The position numbers and the translations under genes were made by a program. The notes under the pieces are model-generated. The model saw only the letters and a program-made list of their open reading frames with translations. It had not been told where the DNA came from and made no database searches. DNA of 64,000 bases from assembly GCF_040719375.1 (NCBI RefSeq), contig NZ_JBFDTP010000002.1, forward strand, positions 2,418,001 through 2,482,000, written 5' to 3'. Positions 23,975-32,794 of the stretch are shown here, in pieces (position 1 is the stretch's first letter; each line of letters starts with the position of its first letter). Source of the stretch: Clostridium sp. AN503 (GTDB lineage: Bacteria > Bacillota > Clostridia > Lachnospirales > Lachnospiraceae).

Positions 23975-25417
23975 TTACCCGATCAGCCAGTCGTACAACT
24001 CCTGGTACTTAAGCGCTGAGGTCTGCCATGAGAAATCCGCAGCCATAGCCCTGTCAATGATCTTGTTCCATTCCCGCTTTTTATCGTAGTAGATATGCTT
24101 TGCATAGCGGATCGTATCCAGCATCTCATGGGCGTTATAATTGGCAAAGGAAAATCCTGTGCCCTTGTTCTCGAATTCATTATACGGCTCTACCGTATCC
24201 TTGAGTCCTCCGGTCTCCCGCACGATCGGCACGGTGCCGTAGCGCAGCGACATCAGCTGGCTTAAGCCGCACGGCTCAAACAGGGACGGCATCAGGAACG
24301 CGTCACATGCCGCATAAATCTTGTGTGACAGTTCATTGGAATAGTATATCTGAGCGGAAACCCGGTCATGATATTTCCAGTCATAGTGACGGAACATGTT
24401 CTCATACTTCTCGTCTCCGGTGCCCAGCACAACAAGCTGGATGTCTTCGCTGCACAGCTCATCCATCACGGCCTGGATCAGATCCAGCCCCTTCTGGTCT
24501 GTCAGACGGGAAACAATACCCACCATAAACTTCTTATCATCTACCGGCAGACCCAGCTGCTCCTGCAGCGCACGTTTGTTTTTAACCTTTTCCTTGCGGA
24601 AGGTCCTGGCGCTGTAGTTTTGTACGATCATGCTGTCAGTCTCCGGGTTGAACTCGTCGTAATCAATGCCATTGACAATCCCGCGCAGGCTGTTTGCCCT
24701 TGCCCGCATCAAACCGTCCAGGCCCTCGCCGTAAAACGGCATCTTGATCTCTTCTGCATAAGTCTGGCTCACGGTGGTGATTGCATCTGCAAATACGATG
24801 CCGCCCTTCAGCATATTGCCATCCTTGTATGCCTCCAGCTTATCCGGAGTAAAGTAGTAATCCGGAAGCATGGAAAACCGTTTGATCGTCTTCACATCCC
24901 ACACACCCTGGAACTTTAAGTTGTGGATGGTCATCACCGACTTCATTGCGGAAAAGAACTCTCCTCCGTGGAACCGGTCCTTTAAGTATACCGGTATCAG
25001 GCCGGTCTGCCAGTCATGGCAGTGCACCACATCAGGCTTGAACCCGATGACAGGCAGTGCGGACAGCGCCGCATTACAGAAGAAGGAAAACTTCTCCAGG
25101 TCATAGAACCAGTCACCGTAAGGCTTTGCTCCATTAAAATAAGCTTCATTGTCAATAAAATAGAAGGTAATTCCGTCATATATATATTCCAGGATTCCCA
25201 CATACCGGCTCTGCCCCAGATAATCCATGTAAAAATGATTCACATAGGTCATCTCATTGCGCCACTTTTCATTGATGCACAGATATTTCGGAATCATCAC
25301 GCGCACATCAAAAAACTCTTTGTCAAAGCACTTCGGCAAAGACCCCACTACATCGGCCAGTCCTCCGGTCTTGATAAACGGTACGGCCTCTGATGCAACA
25401 AACAGAATATTTTTCAT
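23975..25417 (-). CDS. glgA: Glycogen synthase (ADP-glucose)
   Basis: 480-aa GT5 glycosyltransferase that elongates alpha-1,4-glucan from ADP-glucose. The N-terminal ADP-glucose loop KTGGLADVVGSLPK and the C-terminal SLFEPCGLSQLMSLRYGTVPIV segment with the catalytic Glu are intact. ATG 25417 follows GAGGAGGG and gives the usual start MKNILFVASE. No other glycogen gene is next to it. It lies downstream of spo0A on the same strand, with its own intergenic region of about 100 bp. Confidence 0.96.
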   Translation of the reverse strand: MKNILFVASEAVPFIKTGGLADVVGSLPKCFDKEFFDVRVMIPKYLCINEKWRNEMTYVNHFYMDYLGQSRYVGILEYIYDGITFYFIDNEAYFNGAKPYGDWFYDLEKFSFFCNAALSALPVIGFKPDVVHCHDWQTGLIPVYLKDRFHGGEFFSAMKSVMTIHNLKFQGVWDVKTIKRFSMLPDYYFTPDKLEAYKDGNMLKGGIVFADAITTVSQTYAEEIKMPFYGEGLDGLMRARANSLRGIVNGIDYDEFNPETDSMIVQNYSARTFRKEKVKNKRALQEQLGLPVDDKKFMVGIVSRLTDQKGLDLIQAVMDELCSEDIQLVVLGTGDEKYENMFRHYDWKYHDRVSAQIYYSNELSHKIYAACDAFLMPSLFEPCGLSQLMSLRYGTVPIVRETGGLKDTVEPYNEFENKGTGFSFANYNAHEMLDTIRYAKHIYYDKKREWNKIIDRAMAADFSWQTSALKYQELYDWLIG

Positions 25418-25519
25418 CGAATACCCTCCTCTAACATCCGTCTGAAAAAAATCGCAGACATTCATTAAATATCAGTATACAATATTTAGGCCGATTTAGG
25501 AAGCGGAATCTTTGAAAAA

Positions 25520-26326
25520 CTATGAGATTCTTTTATAATCCAGCCTGATCTTATCAGAGATCAGCGCAATAAACTCGGAATTGGTTGGCTTGCCTTTGCC
25601 ATTATTGACCGTATAACCGAACAGTTCATGGATCGTGTCAAGCCTTCCTCTGCTCCATGCCACCTCGATCGCATGACGGATCGCCCTCTCTACGCGGCTT
25701 GAGGTAGTGTTATGCCGTTTTGCTATCGTCGGATAAAGGACTTTTGTCACCGACACCAGCATATCCTCCTCTTCTACAGAAATAGCAATGGCGTCTCTCA
25801 GATACTGATATCCTTTGATATGCGCTGGAATCCCGATCTCATGGAGGAGACGTGTCACATCATTTTCCAGATTCTGGCGTATGTACTCGCTCTTGTCAAC
25901 GTATGGACTGACCCGTTTCATCTCTTCATTGCTGCTTAATTTTGCGCTCCCTCTGCAGACCCGGCGGATCTTATCCATAACCACTTCCCGGTTAAACGGC
26001 TTCATGATGTAATAGCTGGCACCCAACTGAAACGCATCCGCCGCCACATTGTCATTGCCTGCAGCTGTTACCATGATAAAAGACGGGATCCGTTTCCCAT
26101 AGCGCTCCTTTTTCACCCGTTCCATGACGGAAATACCATCCAGCTTCGGCATGATCACATCCATCAGGACCAGGTCCGGGTTGGTCTTCATGATCATATC
26201 ATAAGCATCTTCTCCGTTATCTGCCTTTCCAACCACGCAGAATCCGTCTTCTTCCTCCAGCATATTATTCAACAAACTGAGCATTTGTGGGTTATCCTCT
26301 GCAATCGCAACATTTAAATCTGACAT
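25520..26326 (-). CDS. spo0A: Sporulation master regulator Spo0A
   Basis: 268-aa response regulator that starts sporulation. The receiver domain has the acidic pocket AEDN and the phospho-acceptor Asp56 in LVLMDVIMPKLDG. The C-terminal DNA-binding domain is highly typical: AIEVAWSRGRLDTIHELFGYTVN and KPTNSEFIALISDKIRL. ATG 26326 has GGAGG-type spacing. Usually it follows spoIVB directly; here about 2.6 kb of accessory DNA lies between them. Phosphorylated Spo0A binds 0A boxes; one is found upstream. Confidence 0.98.
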   Translation of the reverse strand: MSDLNVAIAEDNPQMLSLLNNMLEEEDGFCVVGKADNGEDAYDMIMKTNPDLVLMDVIMPKLDGISVMERVKKERYGKRIPSFIMVTAAGNDNVAADAFQLGASYYIMKPFNREVVMDKIRRVCRGSAKLSSNEEMKRVSPYVDKSEYIRQNLENDVTRLLHEIGIPAHIKGYQYLRDAIAISVEEEDMLVSVTKVLYPTIAKRHNTTSSRVERAIRHAIEVAWSRGRLDTIHELFGYTVNNGKGKPTNSEFIALISDKIRLDYKRIS

Positions 26327-26363
26327 TCTCCATTTCCTCCTGTTTTCTCTTGTTGTAAATTGT

Positions 26364-26418
26364 ATTATAGTCGCTTACTTTGTCTGTGCGCAACGAGATT
26401 CAGTCGCAAGTTTCGACA
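26364..26418 (-). promoter_or_regulatory. spo0A promoter with 0A box
   Basis: On the minus strand -35-like TTGCGC (26393-26388), an 18-base gap and TATAAT (26369-26364). A perfect 0A box, TGTCGAA, lies at 26418-26412, about 20 bp above the -35. Autoregulation by Spo0A is inferred. Confidence 0.55.
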
Positions 26419-26502
26419 AAGTATGCAATATTAGATATAACGTGGTACAGAAGGAAATGTAACAGGCTTTTAAAATAAAGGTTTTCGGAGGCACTGCCTT
26501 TT

Positions 26503-26976
26503 TCAGATTTCAAATAATATCCTGCCATCCTGAAGTAATGTTTTTATTTTTTTACTGCACCGGTTCTGGTGGCTCCTGCCCGCCATGATGATCAGCGATC
26601 CTATGAGGAGATTGGGCCACAGAGACAGGCTTTGCCGGTTGAGAAGAAAACAGGCCAGATTGAACAGGATGTCCAGGACGCAATACAGCCAGAACATTAG
26701 TCCTGGATATATGACGTACCGTACATTCACGGAGTGGTTTTCCAGGCATGGGCTGATGGTTCCTGTTATGTAAAAAAGATCTATGCCTATGCGCGCTCCG
26801 AAAATGCCTCTAATCAGCGCCAGGAGGCGGAACGTATGTCCAGTTGGCGAGTATGCGACGTTTCCAGCCGAAAGTTTTTGCAGCCTCTGGATGATTGTTT
26901 CGGGCGGGATATTTAGCTCTAATTCGGTTTGGAGCGGGAGGATGGGGTGTGGGCGGGACGGGGGTATGGTTGGCAT
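26503..26976 (-). CDS. Hypothetical membrane-associated protein
   Basis: 157 aa. The first ~50 residues are soluble and Pro-rich with LELNIPPETIIQRLQKLSAG. Hydrophobic stretches follow (YVIYPGLMFWLYCVLDILFNLACFLL and LLIGSLIIMAG) with a basic tail. I recognise no family. AAAAGGAG about 9 bases before ATG 26976 supports translation. It lies in the accessory patch between spo0A and spoIVB. Confidence 0.5.
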   Translation of the reverse strand: MPTIPPSRPHPILPLQTELELNIPPETIIQRLQKLSAGNVAYSPTGHTFRLLALIRGIFGARIGIDLFYITGTISPCLENHSVNVRYVIYPGLMFWLYCVLDILFNLACFLLNRQSLSLWPNLLIGSLIIMAGRSHQNRCSKKIKTLLQDGRILFEI

Positions 26977-27070
26977 GAGGGGGGTCTCCTTTTTTGTAAG
27001 GATTTTTTAGGTTATTTGGTGTAGGTTGTATTCTTACCATGGGGTCAGTGAATCCGTCTATCTTGTTTCA

Positions 27071-27367
27071 CTAATGTTTATGTATAAGTGGTTCTCCTCC
27101 GCCAAATGTGACCCCACCTTCTGTCATCCGGAAGTATATATCATCAATTTCAATGATATCTATTAGTTCCTTCGGACTATATTCTGCGCGAATTGTATTT
27201 TCATCACTACACTGCGGATTTAAACAATACGCACACTTAAGAGGACAGCCGGTTGGGCACCATTTTGGCACCGCAACGCTTTCTTCTCCAGTTGGTAAAT
27301 CCGGTACACTATCACACATTAGAAGCGTGTTTTTTAGAGTATGGGTAGAAAAATCGACTGTCTGCAT
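27071..27367 (-). pseudogene. Truncated radical SAM activase-like gene
   Basis: 98 codons encode the N-terminal part of a radical SAM protein of the glycyl-radical-activase type. The iron-sulfur motif is CPLKCAYC (CX3CX2C), and the SAM-binding GGVTFGGGEPL follows about 50 residues later. The frame then stops after LIHKH. Family members run to about 200-300 aa, so most of the barrel is missing. Its 5' end abuts the omega-RNA-like structure, and A/T content is high, consistent with acquired and decayed DNA. Confidence 0.7.
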
Positions 27368-27370
27368 TTA

Positions 27371-27575
27371 GGTGTCACACGAGGGATGTGCACTCCATAC
27401 AGGAAGGTCTAAATAACGGTGGAAAGACCAGGGATAGACTGCTATTTGTTGTAGCTTCCTAAGGAGCATTGCCGCCCCAGAAAGGGGCGTTCAAAGGGCT
27501 TGGGGTATGATAGTACCCCAACAAGTGAAAGCACAAGGGTATGTACCGTTGTGCCCTGCTTGCCACGATTGAAAC
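27371..27575 (+). ncRNA. HEARO / IscB omega-RNA-like structured RNA without an iscB gene
   Basis: About 205 bases fold as a chain of stems: AGGAAG with CTTCCT (27401-27406/27455-27460) enclosing GGTCT/AGACC (27406-27410/27425-27429) and ATAG/CTAT; CGCCCC/GGGGCG (27473-27489); TTGGGGTA/TACCCCAA (around 27500-27521); GCACAA/TTGTGC (27531-27554); the end reads GATTGAAAC. The opening GTCACACGAGGGA and following AGGAAG stem resemble, as far as I recall, the HEARO RNA that guides IscB nucleases. No HNH/RuvC gene follows; ybhB on the other strand does. If right, bases just upstream of 27371 would be the guide. Confidence 0.5.
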
Positions 27576-27615
27576 AATAAAATGGTAGTACATCTTATAC
27601 TCAAGAAGGAGCGCC

Positions 27616-28077
27616 TCAATTATAATGCCCTGCTAAAACGGCTTGTTGCAAAATATGCCCCTGCATGGCAGCCATTAAATTCTTTTTACGGGAGGTGCTT
27701 GGTAAATCCAGCATACAATCCAGAACAAATACATTGAAATGGTAAGTATGTGACCACCGAAATGGTGGCTTTGGCCCTCGATACCTGTGCTTTCCATAGC
27801 CAAGTCCTTGTATAGCGCCTCCTAAAGAACCCACTTGTTCTCCATAAAGTATTTTCCCCGGAATGACCGATGTAGCAGGAATATTCCAAATAACCCAGTG
27901 GTTATATGCTGGGATGGGATGGCTCATATCATCCATAATAATTGCAATTGACACGGCACCTTCGATTAATCCGGTCAACACCAGTTCGGGGGAGCTGTCC
28001 GCGCCATACCCGGTATGCTCGACTGGAATCAGTCCCCTGTGTTCAAAACAAGGTGATGAAATAATTAGATTTTCCAT
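27616..28077 (-). CDS. YbhB/YbcL family phosphatidylethanolamine-binding-like protein
   Basis: 153 aa of the PEBP fold (bacterial Raf-kinase-inhibitor-like family). Signature parts are SPELVLTGLIEGAVSIAIIMDD, the binding-site motif HWVIWNIPA, and the GPKPPFRWSHTYHFNVFVLD segment with the conserved GPxPP and HxYxF pattern. The cellular role of these proteins is not settled. It is in the AT-rich patch and its codon use is more A/T-rich than that of flanking core genes, suggesting transfer. Confidence 0.85.
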   Translation of the reverse strand: MENLIISSPCFEHRGLIPVEHTGYGADSSPELVLTGLIEGAVSIAIIMDDMSHPIPAYNHWVIWNIPATSVIPGKILYGEQVGSLGGAIQGLGYGKHRYRGPKPPFRWSHTYHFNVFVLDCMLDLPSTSRKKNLMAAMQGHILQQAVLAGHYN

Positions 28078-28626
28078 TCGCTTTCCCTTTCATATTTCAT
28101 ACGCCTTATCCGCCTAAAACGAACAGATACGTAACTTGTTTTTTCATTTTAATATGAACGGATGGAACTGTCAAACAATTCATTTCATGTCATAACTTTG
28201 TGCTACTGTTCGTAACACAGTTTGTATTTTACATACAATTCATGTTGACATCCCAAAACATATTAGGAGATGAGATAATTATTTTCATAAAAATGTTCTC
28301 GTTGTTAAATGTGTTTACTCAAAAAATAAGTAAATTAGATACGACGTTCCTCTTACTCATGTCTAATTAAAGTTTTATTTTCTCAGGATGTAAAATCATA
28401 GCATAAATACTCGTTTACCAGTAACTCGAACGTCACCATCATTTGTTTGGTATATCTCTATTAACGGCATGTATCCTATGGTTATGTTTGGGAGAACATA
28501 AAACCATAATCAATCACATTTATTATATCACATTACTACTGTATTTTTAGTACTTTATCTGTATAAATTCGCTTTGGTTTTTTAGAACCCGATTAAATAA
28601 ATTTGAATTATGACTATTTTTTGATT
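28078..28626. other. AT-rich gene-free stretch
   Basis: About 550 bp with no credible ORF, ribosome site or strong hairpin apart from the ybhB promoter region near 28080-28150. It is clearly more A/T-rich than the coding DNA on either side. It looks like decayed acquired sequence. Confidence 0.6.
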
Positions 28627-29005
28627 CCTCCCGCTGCTCCGTCCGGGCGGCAACCGCTGGCACGCTTCGCGCACCATCGGTTGCGCGGCTTTCGCCGCAT
28701 AGGCCACTCGCAAAAAGACTGCTCACGCAAGCAAGCTTGCATCACCTTTTTCTCGCCTCCCGCTGCTCCGTCCGGGGGCAACCGCTGGCACGCTTCGCGC
28801 ACCATCGGTTGCGCGGCTTTCGCCGCATAGGCCACTCGCAAAAAGGAGGCTCACGCAAGCAAGCTTGCATCACCTTTTTCTCGCCTCCCGCTGCTCCGTC
28901 CGGGCGGCAACCGCTGGCACGCTTCGCGCACCATCGGTTGCGCGGCTTTCGCCGCATAGGCCACTCGCAAAAAGGAGGCTCACGCAAGCAAGCTTGCATC
29001 ACCTC
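28627..29005. repeat. Three tandem ~128-bp repeats with internal hairpins
   Basis: Near-identical units start at 28627, 28756 and 28884 (periods 129 and 128). Each holds CAACCG...CGGTTG, GCGG...CCGC, the palindrome GCAAGCTTGC, and an end where AAAAAGGAGG (AAAAAGACTG in unit 1) can pair with CACCTTTTT, like a terminator on the plus strand. Differences are small (a missing base in unit 2, ACTG for GAGG in unit 1), so duplication is recent. The last unit ends 26 bp from the spoIVB stop. ORFs across it are artefacts of the repeat. Confidence 0.9.
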
Positions 29006-29030
29006 CTTTTCACTCCTGTCCTGCCCGGAC

Positions 29031-30308
29031 TCAATGCTTCAGCATGTCTTCAACAAATATCCCATACCCCCTGGTTGAATCCTGCACAAACACATGGGTC
29101 ACTGCCCCGATCAGCTTCCCATCCTGTAAGATTGGCGAGCCACTCATACCCTGCACGATCCCCCCAGTCAGCCTCAAAAGTTCTTCATCTACCACTTTTA
29201 TCACCATACTCTTATTCTGCTGCACCGGGTTATAGTCCACTTTCTGGATCTCGATCTCGTAGTCCTTCAGTTCCCCCGACACATCGCTCCGCACCCAGGC
29301 CTGGCCTTTTTTCACATCCTGGCGGTAGCCTACTTCCACGGCCTGGGCCTGGAGTGACTTTTTCATCTTATCGTTCACTTTTCCAAATATCCCGATATCG
29401 GTATTATCCGTGATCGTCCCCAACTGCGACCCTGGACCATAGTATATTACACCGGCCATAACGCCCGGATTTCCTATGGTCCCCTTTTCTATCCCCAGGA
29501 TCTCTGTCTCATAGAGAGCGCCTTCCTCGATCTCCACCACTTTCCCGGTGTCGCTGTCACTGATACCGTGGCCCAGGGCGCCGAAGTTACCGCTCATGTC
29601 GATGTAAGTCATGGTTCCGATTCCCTGAGTGTCGTCCCTTACCCAGGCTCCCAGCTTGTAGCTCCCATCCTCCGTTTTTACCGCATTCATCCGAACGTCC
29701 ATCTCTTCGCCCTGGCGCCGGATCCGCAGCAGCGTTTCGCTTCCTTCAAGATGGTTTAAATTCGTGATCAGCGCTTCCTTGTCACGAAGCGGCTGTCCAT
29801 TGATCGCCTCAATATAATCACCGGTCTGAAGTACACCGTAGGCCGGCTCCACCTCCTGGCCATCCTCTCCGACGATCTGTCCGGTTCCGATCACCATAAC
29901 CCCTTTTGATTTTAAGTAAATTCCTACGGGTAATCCACAGGGAATCGCATACTGGCTGTCCACCACATCCACCTGGATTTCTTTGAACCTGATCTTTCCA
30001 AACAGATTCAAGCCGATCCGGTAGCTGCCCTGGTTCTTTGCATATAACGAAAGAGATTCATCCGTTTTCAACCGGATCTGATTGGATGGGATGTCCGATT
30101 CATTGCCCAATACCACCTCTTCGCTCTCGCTGAAAAGAGTCACATCAAAAGGGAGCTCCAGATCCAGTTCCTCCCTCTCCTGTGCCACAATATTCAAGTG
30201 GTCCGGAATCCGCCTTTCCATATAAAACCAGGTAAACCCCAATGTGAACAAAACCCCTGCCCAGAATGTCCATATCAAACATCTGCGAAACTTCCGTCTG
30301 CCCGTCAT
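29031..30308 (-). CDS. spoIVB: SpoIVB serine peptidase
   Basis: About 425-aa forespore-secreted peptidase (family S55) that signals pro-sigma-K processing in the mother cell. One N-terminal membrane segment (CLIWTFWAGVLFTLGFTWF), a PDZ domain in the middle (GDYIEAINGQPLRDKEAL) and the peptidase domain with the His in GALGHGISDSDTG and the Ser in VQGMSGSPILQDGKLIGAV are visible. ATG 30308 with GAGGAGG upstream is chosen; the frame extends to 30473 through a hairpin and is not used. Normally adjacent to spo0A; here separated by accessory DNA. Confidence 0.95.
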   Translation of the reverse strand: MTGRRKFRRCLIWTFWAGVLFTLGFTWFYMERRIPDHLNIVAQEREELDLELPFDVTLFSESEEVVLGNESDIPSNQIRLKTDESLSLYAKNQGSYRIGLNLFGKIRFKEIQVDVVDSQYAIPCGLPVGIYLKSKGVMVIGTGQIVGEDGQEVEPAYGVLQTGDYIEAINGQPLRDKEALITNLNHLEGSETLLRIRRQGEEMDVRMNAVKTEDGSYKLGAWVRDDTQGIGTMTYIDMSGNFGALGHGISDSDTGKVVEIEEGALYETEILGIEKGTIGNPGVMAGVIYYGPGSQLGTITDNTDIGIFGKVNDKMKKSLQAQAVEVGYRQDVKKGQAWVRSDVSGELKDYEIEIQKVDYNPVQQNKSMVIKVVDEELLRLTGGIVQGMSGSPILQDGKLIGAVTHVFVQDSTRGYGIFVEDMLKH

Positions 30309-30342
30309 CTCACATACCTCCTCACTTTTTTGCCGTTGAATC

Positions 30343-30378
30343 GAAAAAGGAGCCTGCTTTAAGCTCCTTTCTAGTATG
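30343..30378 (-). promoter_or_regulatory. spoIVB promoter candidate and 5' hairpin
   Basis: CATACTA (30378-30372, minus strand) fits the sigma-F/G -10 pattern CATNNTA; a convincing -35 is not seen. The next bases form AAAGGAGC/GCTCCTTT (30370-30363 with 30353-30346) followed by TTTTT. The hairpin would be at the very 5' end of the message, or else acts as a terminator just ahead of spoIVB. Confidence 0.45.
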
Positions 30379-30432
30379 TGAGTATTATTGAAAAACACAC
30401 TGTCAGATTTTGACGTAGCCAAAAATCCATGC

Positions 30433-30497
30433 AAAAAATAAACCACAGATTCCCGTTGCGAGCTCGCTCGCATAAGGAAATCTGCGGTTTATTTTTT
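30433..30497 (-). terminator. Strong bidirectional terminator after recN
   Basis: AAAAAATAAACCACAGATTCC pairs over about 20 bp with GGAAATCTGCGGTTTATTTTTT, with a loop containing GAGCTCGCTC. U-runs lie on both sides. It separates the recN operon from spoIVB. Confidence 0.85.
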
Positions 30498-30514
30498 ATA
30501 GGGCGGCACGCCCG

Positions 30515-30580
30515 CATGAATAATCTGGCAGCCAACCCAACACCCATCTGCCAAAACGTAACCCTGCCAGATTATGAATG
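30515..30580 (-). repeat. 17-bp inverted repeat downstream of recN
   Basis: CATGAATAATCTGGCAG and CTGCCAGATTATGAATG pair with two mismatches around a 32-base loop. It lies 60 bases past the recN stop, before the strong terminator, and is flanked by the direct repeats CCCGCATGAA at about 30511 and 30616. Possibly a 3'-end RNA stabiliser. Confidence 0.5.
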
Positions 30581-30639
30581 GCATGGCCGGACTAGCCATT
30601 TTTCACAGGGCGCCCGCCCGCATGAAAATATGCCAGCCA

Positions 30640-32316
30640 TCACAACCGCTCCCGCAGCCTCCCTTTCGTCCCACCTGCCAGCCGTTTCATCTCCCGTGCA
30701 TTCTCCACCACTGCCTCGGTGATCTCCGCACCGCCCAAAAGCCTCGCCAGTTCCTCCACCATCCGCTCTTCATTTAAAGCGGCGATCCTCGTCCTTGTCT
30801 TCCCATCCGCCGTCGACTTCGCGATTTCAAAATGGCAGTCCGCCATGGCAGCGATCTGGGGAAGATGGGTAATACAGATCACCTGATGTCCCCTGGAAAT
30901 AATCGCCAGCTTTTCCGACACCTTCTGCGCCGTGCGCCCGCTGATCCCCGTATCAATTTCATCAAAGATCAGTGTCGGAATCTCATCGCTGTCCGCCAGC
31001 ACCGTCTTGATCGCCAACATGATCCTCGAAAGCTCACCACCAGAAGCCACATTGCCAAGCGCCCGTTCCGGTTCCCCCGGGTTCGTGGAGATCACAAACT
31101 CTGCCTCGTCAAACCCACCGGCCGTAAACTGTGAAAGACGCCTAAACTCCATCGAAAAACGCACATCCAGAAAGTTCAGATCCACCAAACCTTCCCGGAT
31201 CCGCTCTGTCAGTACCCTGGCTGCCTTCTGCCGCTCCCCGGAAAGCGCTTCGCACCGGTCTGTCAAAGCTTCTGTTACTTTTTTATAGTTTGCCTCCGTT
31301 TGCCTCCGGTATTCATCAAAATGCTCAATTTGTTCCAAACGCGCCTTTTTTTCTTCCAGGGCCGCATGGATACGAACGACAGTATTTCCATATTTTGCCT
31401 GAAGATTATGGATCAGATCCAGGCGCTCCTCAATACGCGCCAGCTCCTCCTCGTCAAAATCCACGTTTTCCAAATACTCGCCGATGGCATGGTGCACATC
31501 ATTTAAAATAGCCTCCGCATCGTAAAGCTGGTCCTCGATCGGCTTAATATCCGCATCATAGGCCGCCACACTGCTCACCTGGTGCAGCGCCCTCCCTACT
31601 CCATCTGAATCCACGGCTTCATATGCCGCCGACAGGCTTTCCAGAATCCTACGTCCGTTGGAATATTTCCGGTACTGTTCCGTCAAAAGCTCTTCTTCCC
31701 CATCCTTCAGCCCGGCCTGCTCGATCTCGTCAATCTCAAACTGTAAAAAATCCGCCTCCCGCTTCCGGCTCTCCGCGTCCCCGCCTGCTTCCTCAAGGGC
31801 CGCCCAAAGAATCTTATACTGGTGGTACAGTCCTGATATTTCTTCTTTGATTGGGCTGATCCGGGTTTTTGCATAGGTATCCAGAATCTCCAGATGCTTC
31901 GATGCATGGAGCAGAGACTGATGCTCGTGCTGACCATGGATGTCGATGAGCAGGCTGGTCACGGCTTTCAGCTTTGCCGCCGTCACGGTCTCATCGTTGA
32001 TCTTGCTGACGCTGCGGGCTGCCATGATCTTCCTCGTGATTATGAGGAGGCCATTCTCATCCGGGTACACGTCAAGCGCTGTAAGGGCGGCTATTTTGTC
32101 CTCCTCCGCCTGGAAGATCAGTTCCACATAGGCATACTCCGCCCCGCTGCGGATCATGTCTTTCGATGCTTTTTGCCCCAGGGCCAGGTTCACGGAACCG
32201 ATGATGATCGACTTACCCGCGCCGGTCTCACCGGTCAGGATATTCAGACCCTCTGAAAATTCCACATCCGCCTGCTCGATCAGGGCCAGATTTTTAACAT
32301 GTAACTCCAACAGCAT
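30640..32316 (-). CDS. recN: DNA repair protein RecN
   Basis: 558-aa SMC-like ATPase of double-strand break repair. Walker A is GETGAGKSIIIGS near residue 30; the middle is long coiled coil; the signature VASGGELSRIMLAIK and Walker B TLIFDEIDTGISGRTA are near the C-terminus. Length is normal. It is the last gene of the nusB-to-recN cluster, 12 bp after argR, and is followed by hairpins and a strong terminator. Confidence 0.97.
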   Translation of the reverse strand: MLLELHVKNLALIEQADVEFSEGLNILTGETGAGKSIIIGSVNLALGQKASKDMIRSGAEYAYVELIFQAEEDKIAALTALDVYPDENGLLIITRKIMAARSVSKINDETVTAAKLKAVTSLLIDIHGQHEHQSLLHASKHLEILDTYAKTRISPIKEEISGLYHQYKILWAALEEAGGDAESRKREADFLQFEIDEIEQAGLKDGEEELLTEQYRKYSNGRRILESLSAAYEAVDSDGVGRALHQVSSVAAYDADIKPIEDQLYDAEAILNDVHHAIGEYLENVDFDEEELARIEERLDLIHNLQAKYGNTVVRIHAALEEKKARLEQIEHFDEYRRQTEANYKKVTEALTDRCEALSGERQKAARVLTERIREGLVDLNFLDVRFSMEFRRLSQFTAGGFDEAEFVISTNPGEPERALGNVASGGELSRIMLAIKTVLADSDEIPTLIFDEIDTGISGRTAQKVSEKLAIISRGHQVICITHLPQIAAMADCHFEIAKSTADGKTRTRIAALNEERMVEELARLLGGAEITEAVVENAREMKRLAGGTKGRLRERL

Positions 32317-32328
32317 GGTTTACTCCCC

Positions 32329-32778
32329 CTATTCTGCCACCAGCTTCTTTATCTTATCCATCACTAAAATGGTGTCGTCCACACTCCGCACCGCGCACAT
32401 GATCGTGTCATCCCCTGCAATACACCCCACGATCTCATGAAAATGCATGGCGTCAAGCGCCGCCGCCACCGCCATAGCCATGCCGGAGACTGTCTTGATC
32501 ACCAGAATGTTCTGAGCCATATCCATGGATGCAAAACCATCCTTTAAAATACGAATATATTTGTCGCTGAACGCCCCCTGGCTGTGCATGACCACATACC
32601 GCTGCCTGCCGCTCTCCGCCTGGATCTTGGTCAGCTTCAGTTCCCGGATATCCCGGGACACGGTGGCCTGAGTCACATGGTATCCGGCTTCTTTTAAGCG
32701 TTCCGCCAGCTCTTCCTGGGTCTCAATCTCATATTTGCCAATCAGTTCCACTATTTTGCTGTGTCGTTCCAGTTTCAT
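32329..32778 (-). CDS. argR: Arginine repressor ArgR
   Basis: 149 aa. The N-terminal winged helix (KIVELIGKYEIETQEELAERL and VTQATVSRDIRELKLTKI) binds ARG boxes; the C-terminal oligomerisation domain binds arginine (EIVGCIAGDDTIMCAVRS with the paired acidic residues). Standard size. It lies between nadK and recN, the usual position in Firmicutes. It may also act in general arginine-dependent control; no arg genes are in the window. Confidence 0.97.
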   Translation of the reverse strand: MKLERHSKIVELIGKYEIETQEELAERLKEAGYHVTQATVSRDIRELKLTKIQAESGRQRYVVMHSQGAFSDKYIRILKDGFASMDMAQNILVIKTVSGMAMAVAAALDAMHFHEIVGCIAGDDTIMCAVRSVDDTILVMDKIKKLVAE

Positions 32779-32794
32779 AAATCTTCCTCCGGTC

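Noticed and set aside
27560..27580. GATTGAAAC resembling the end of a CRISPR repeat
   Set aside because: It occurs once, with no repeat-spacer series; it fits better as the end of the structured RNA.
28614..29413. Several ORFs across the 128-bp tandem repeats
   Set aside because: They repeat the same peptide with the unit and exist on both strands, so they reflect the repeat rather than coding.
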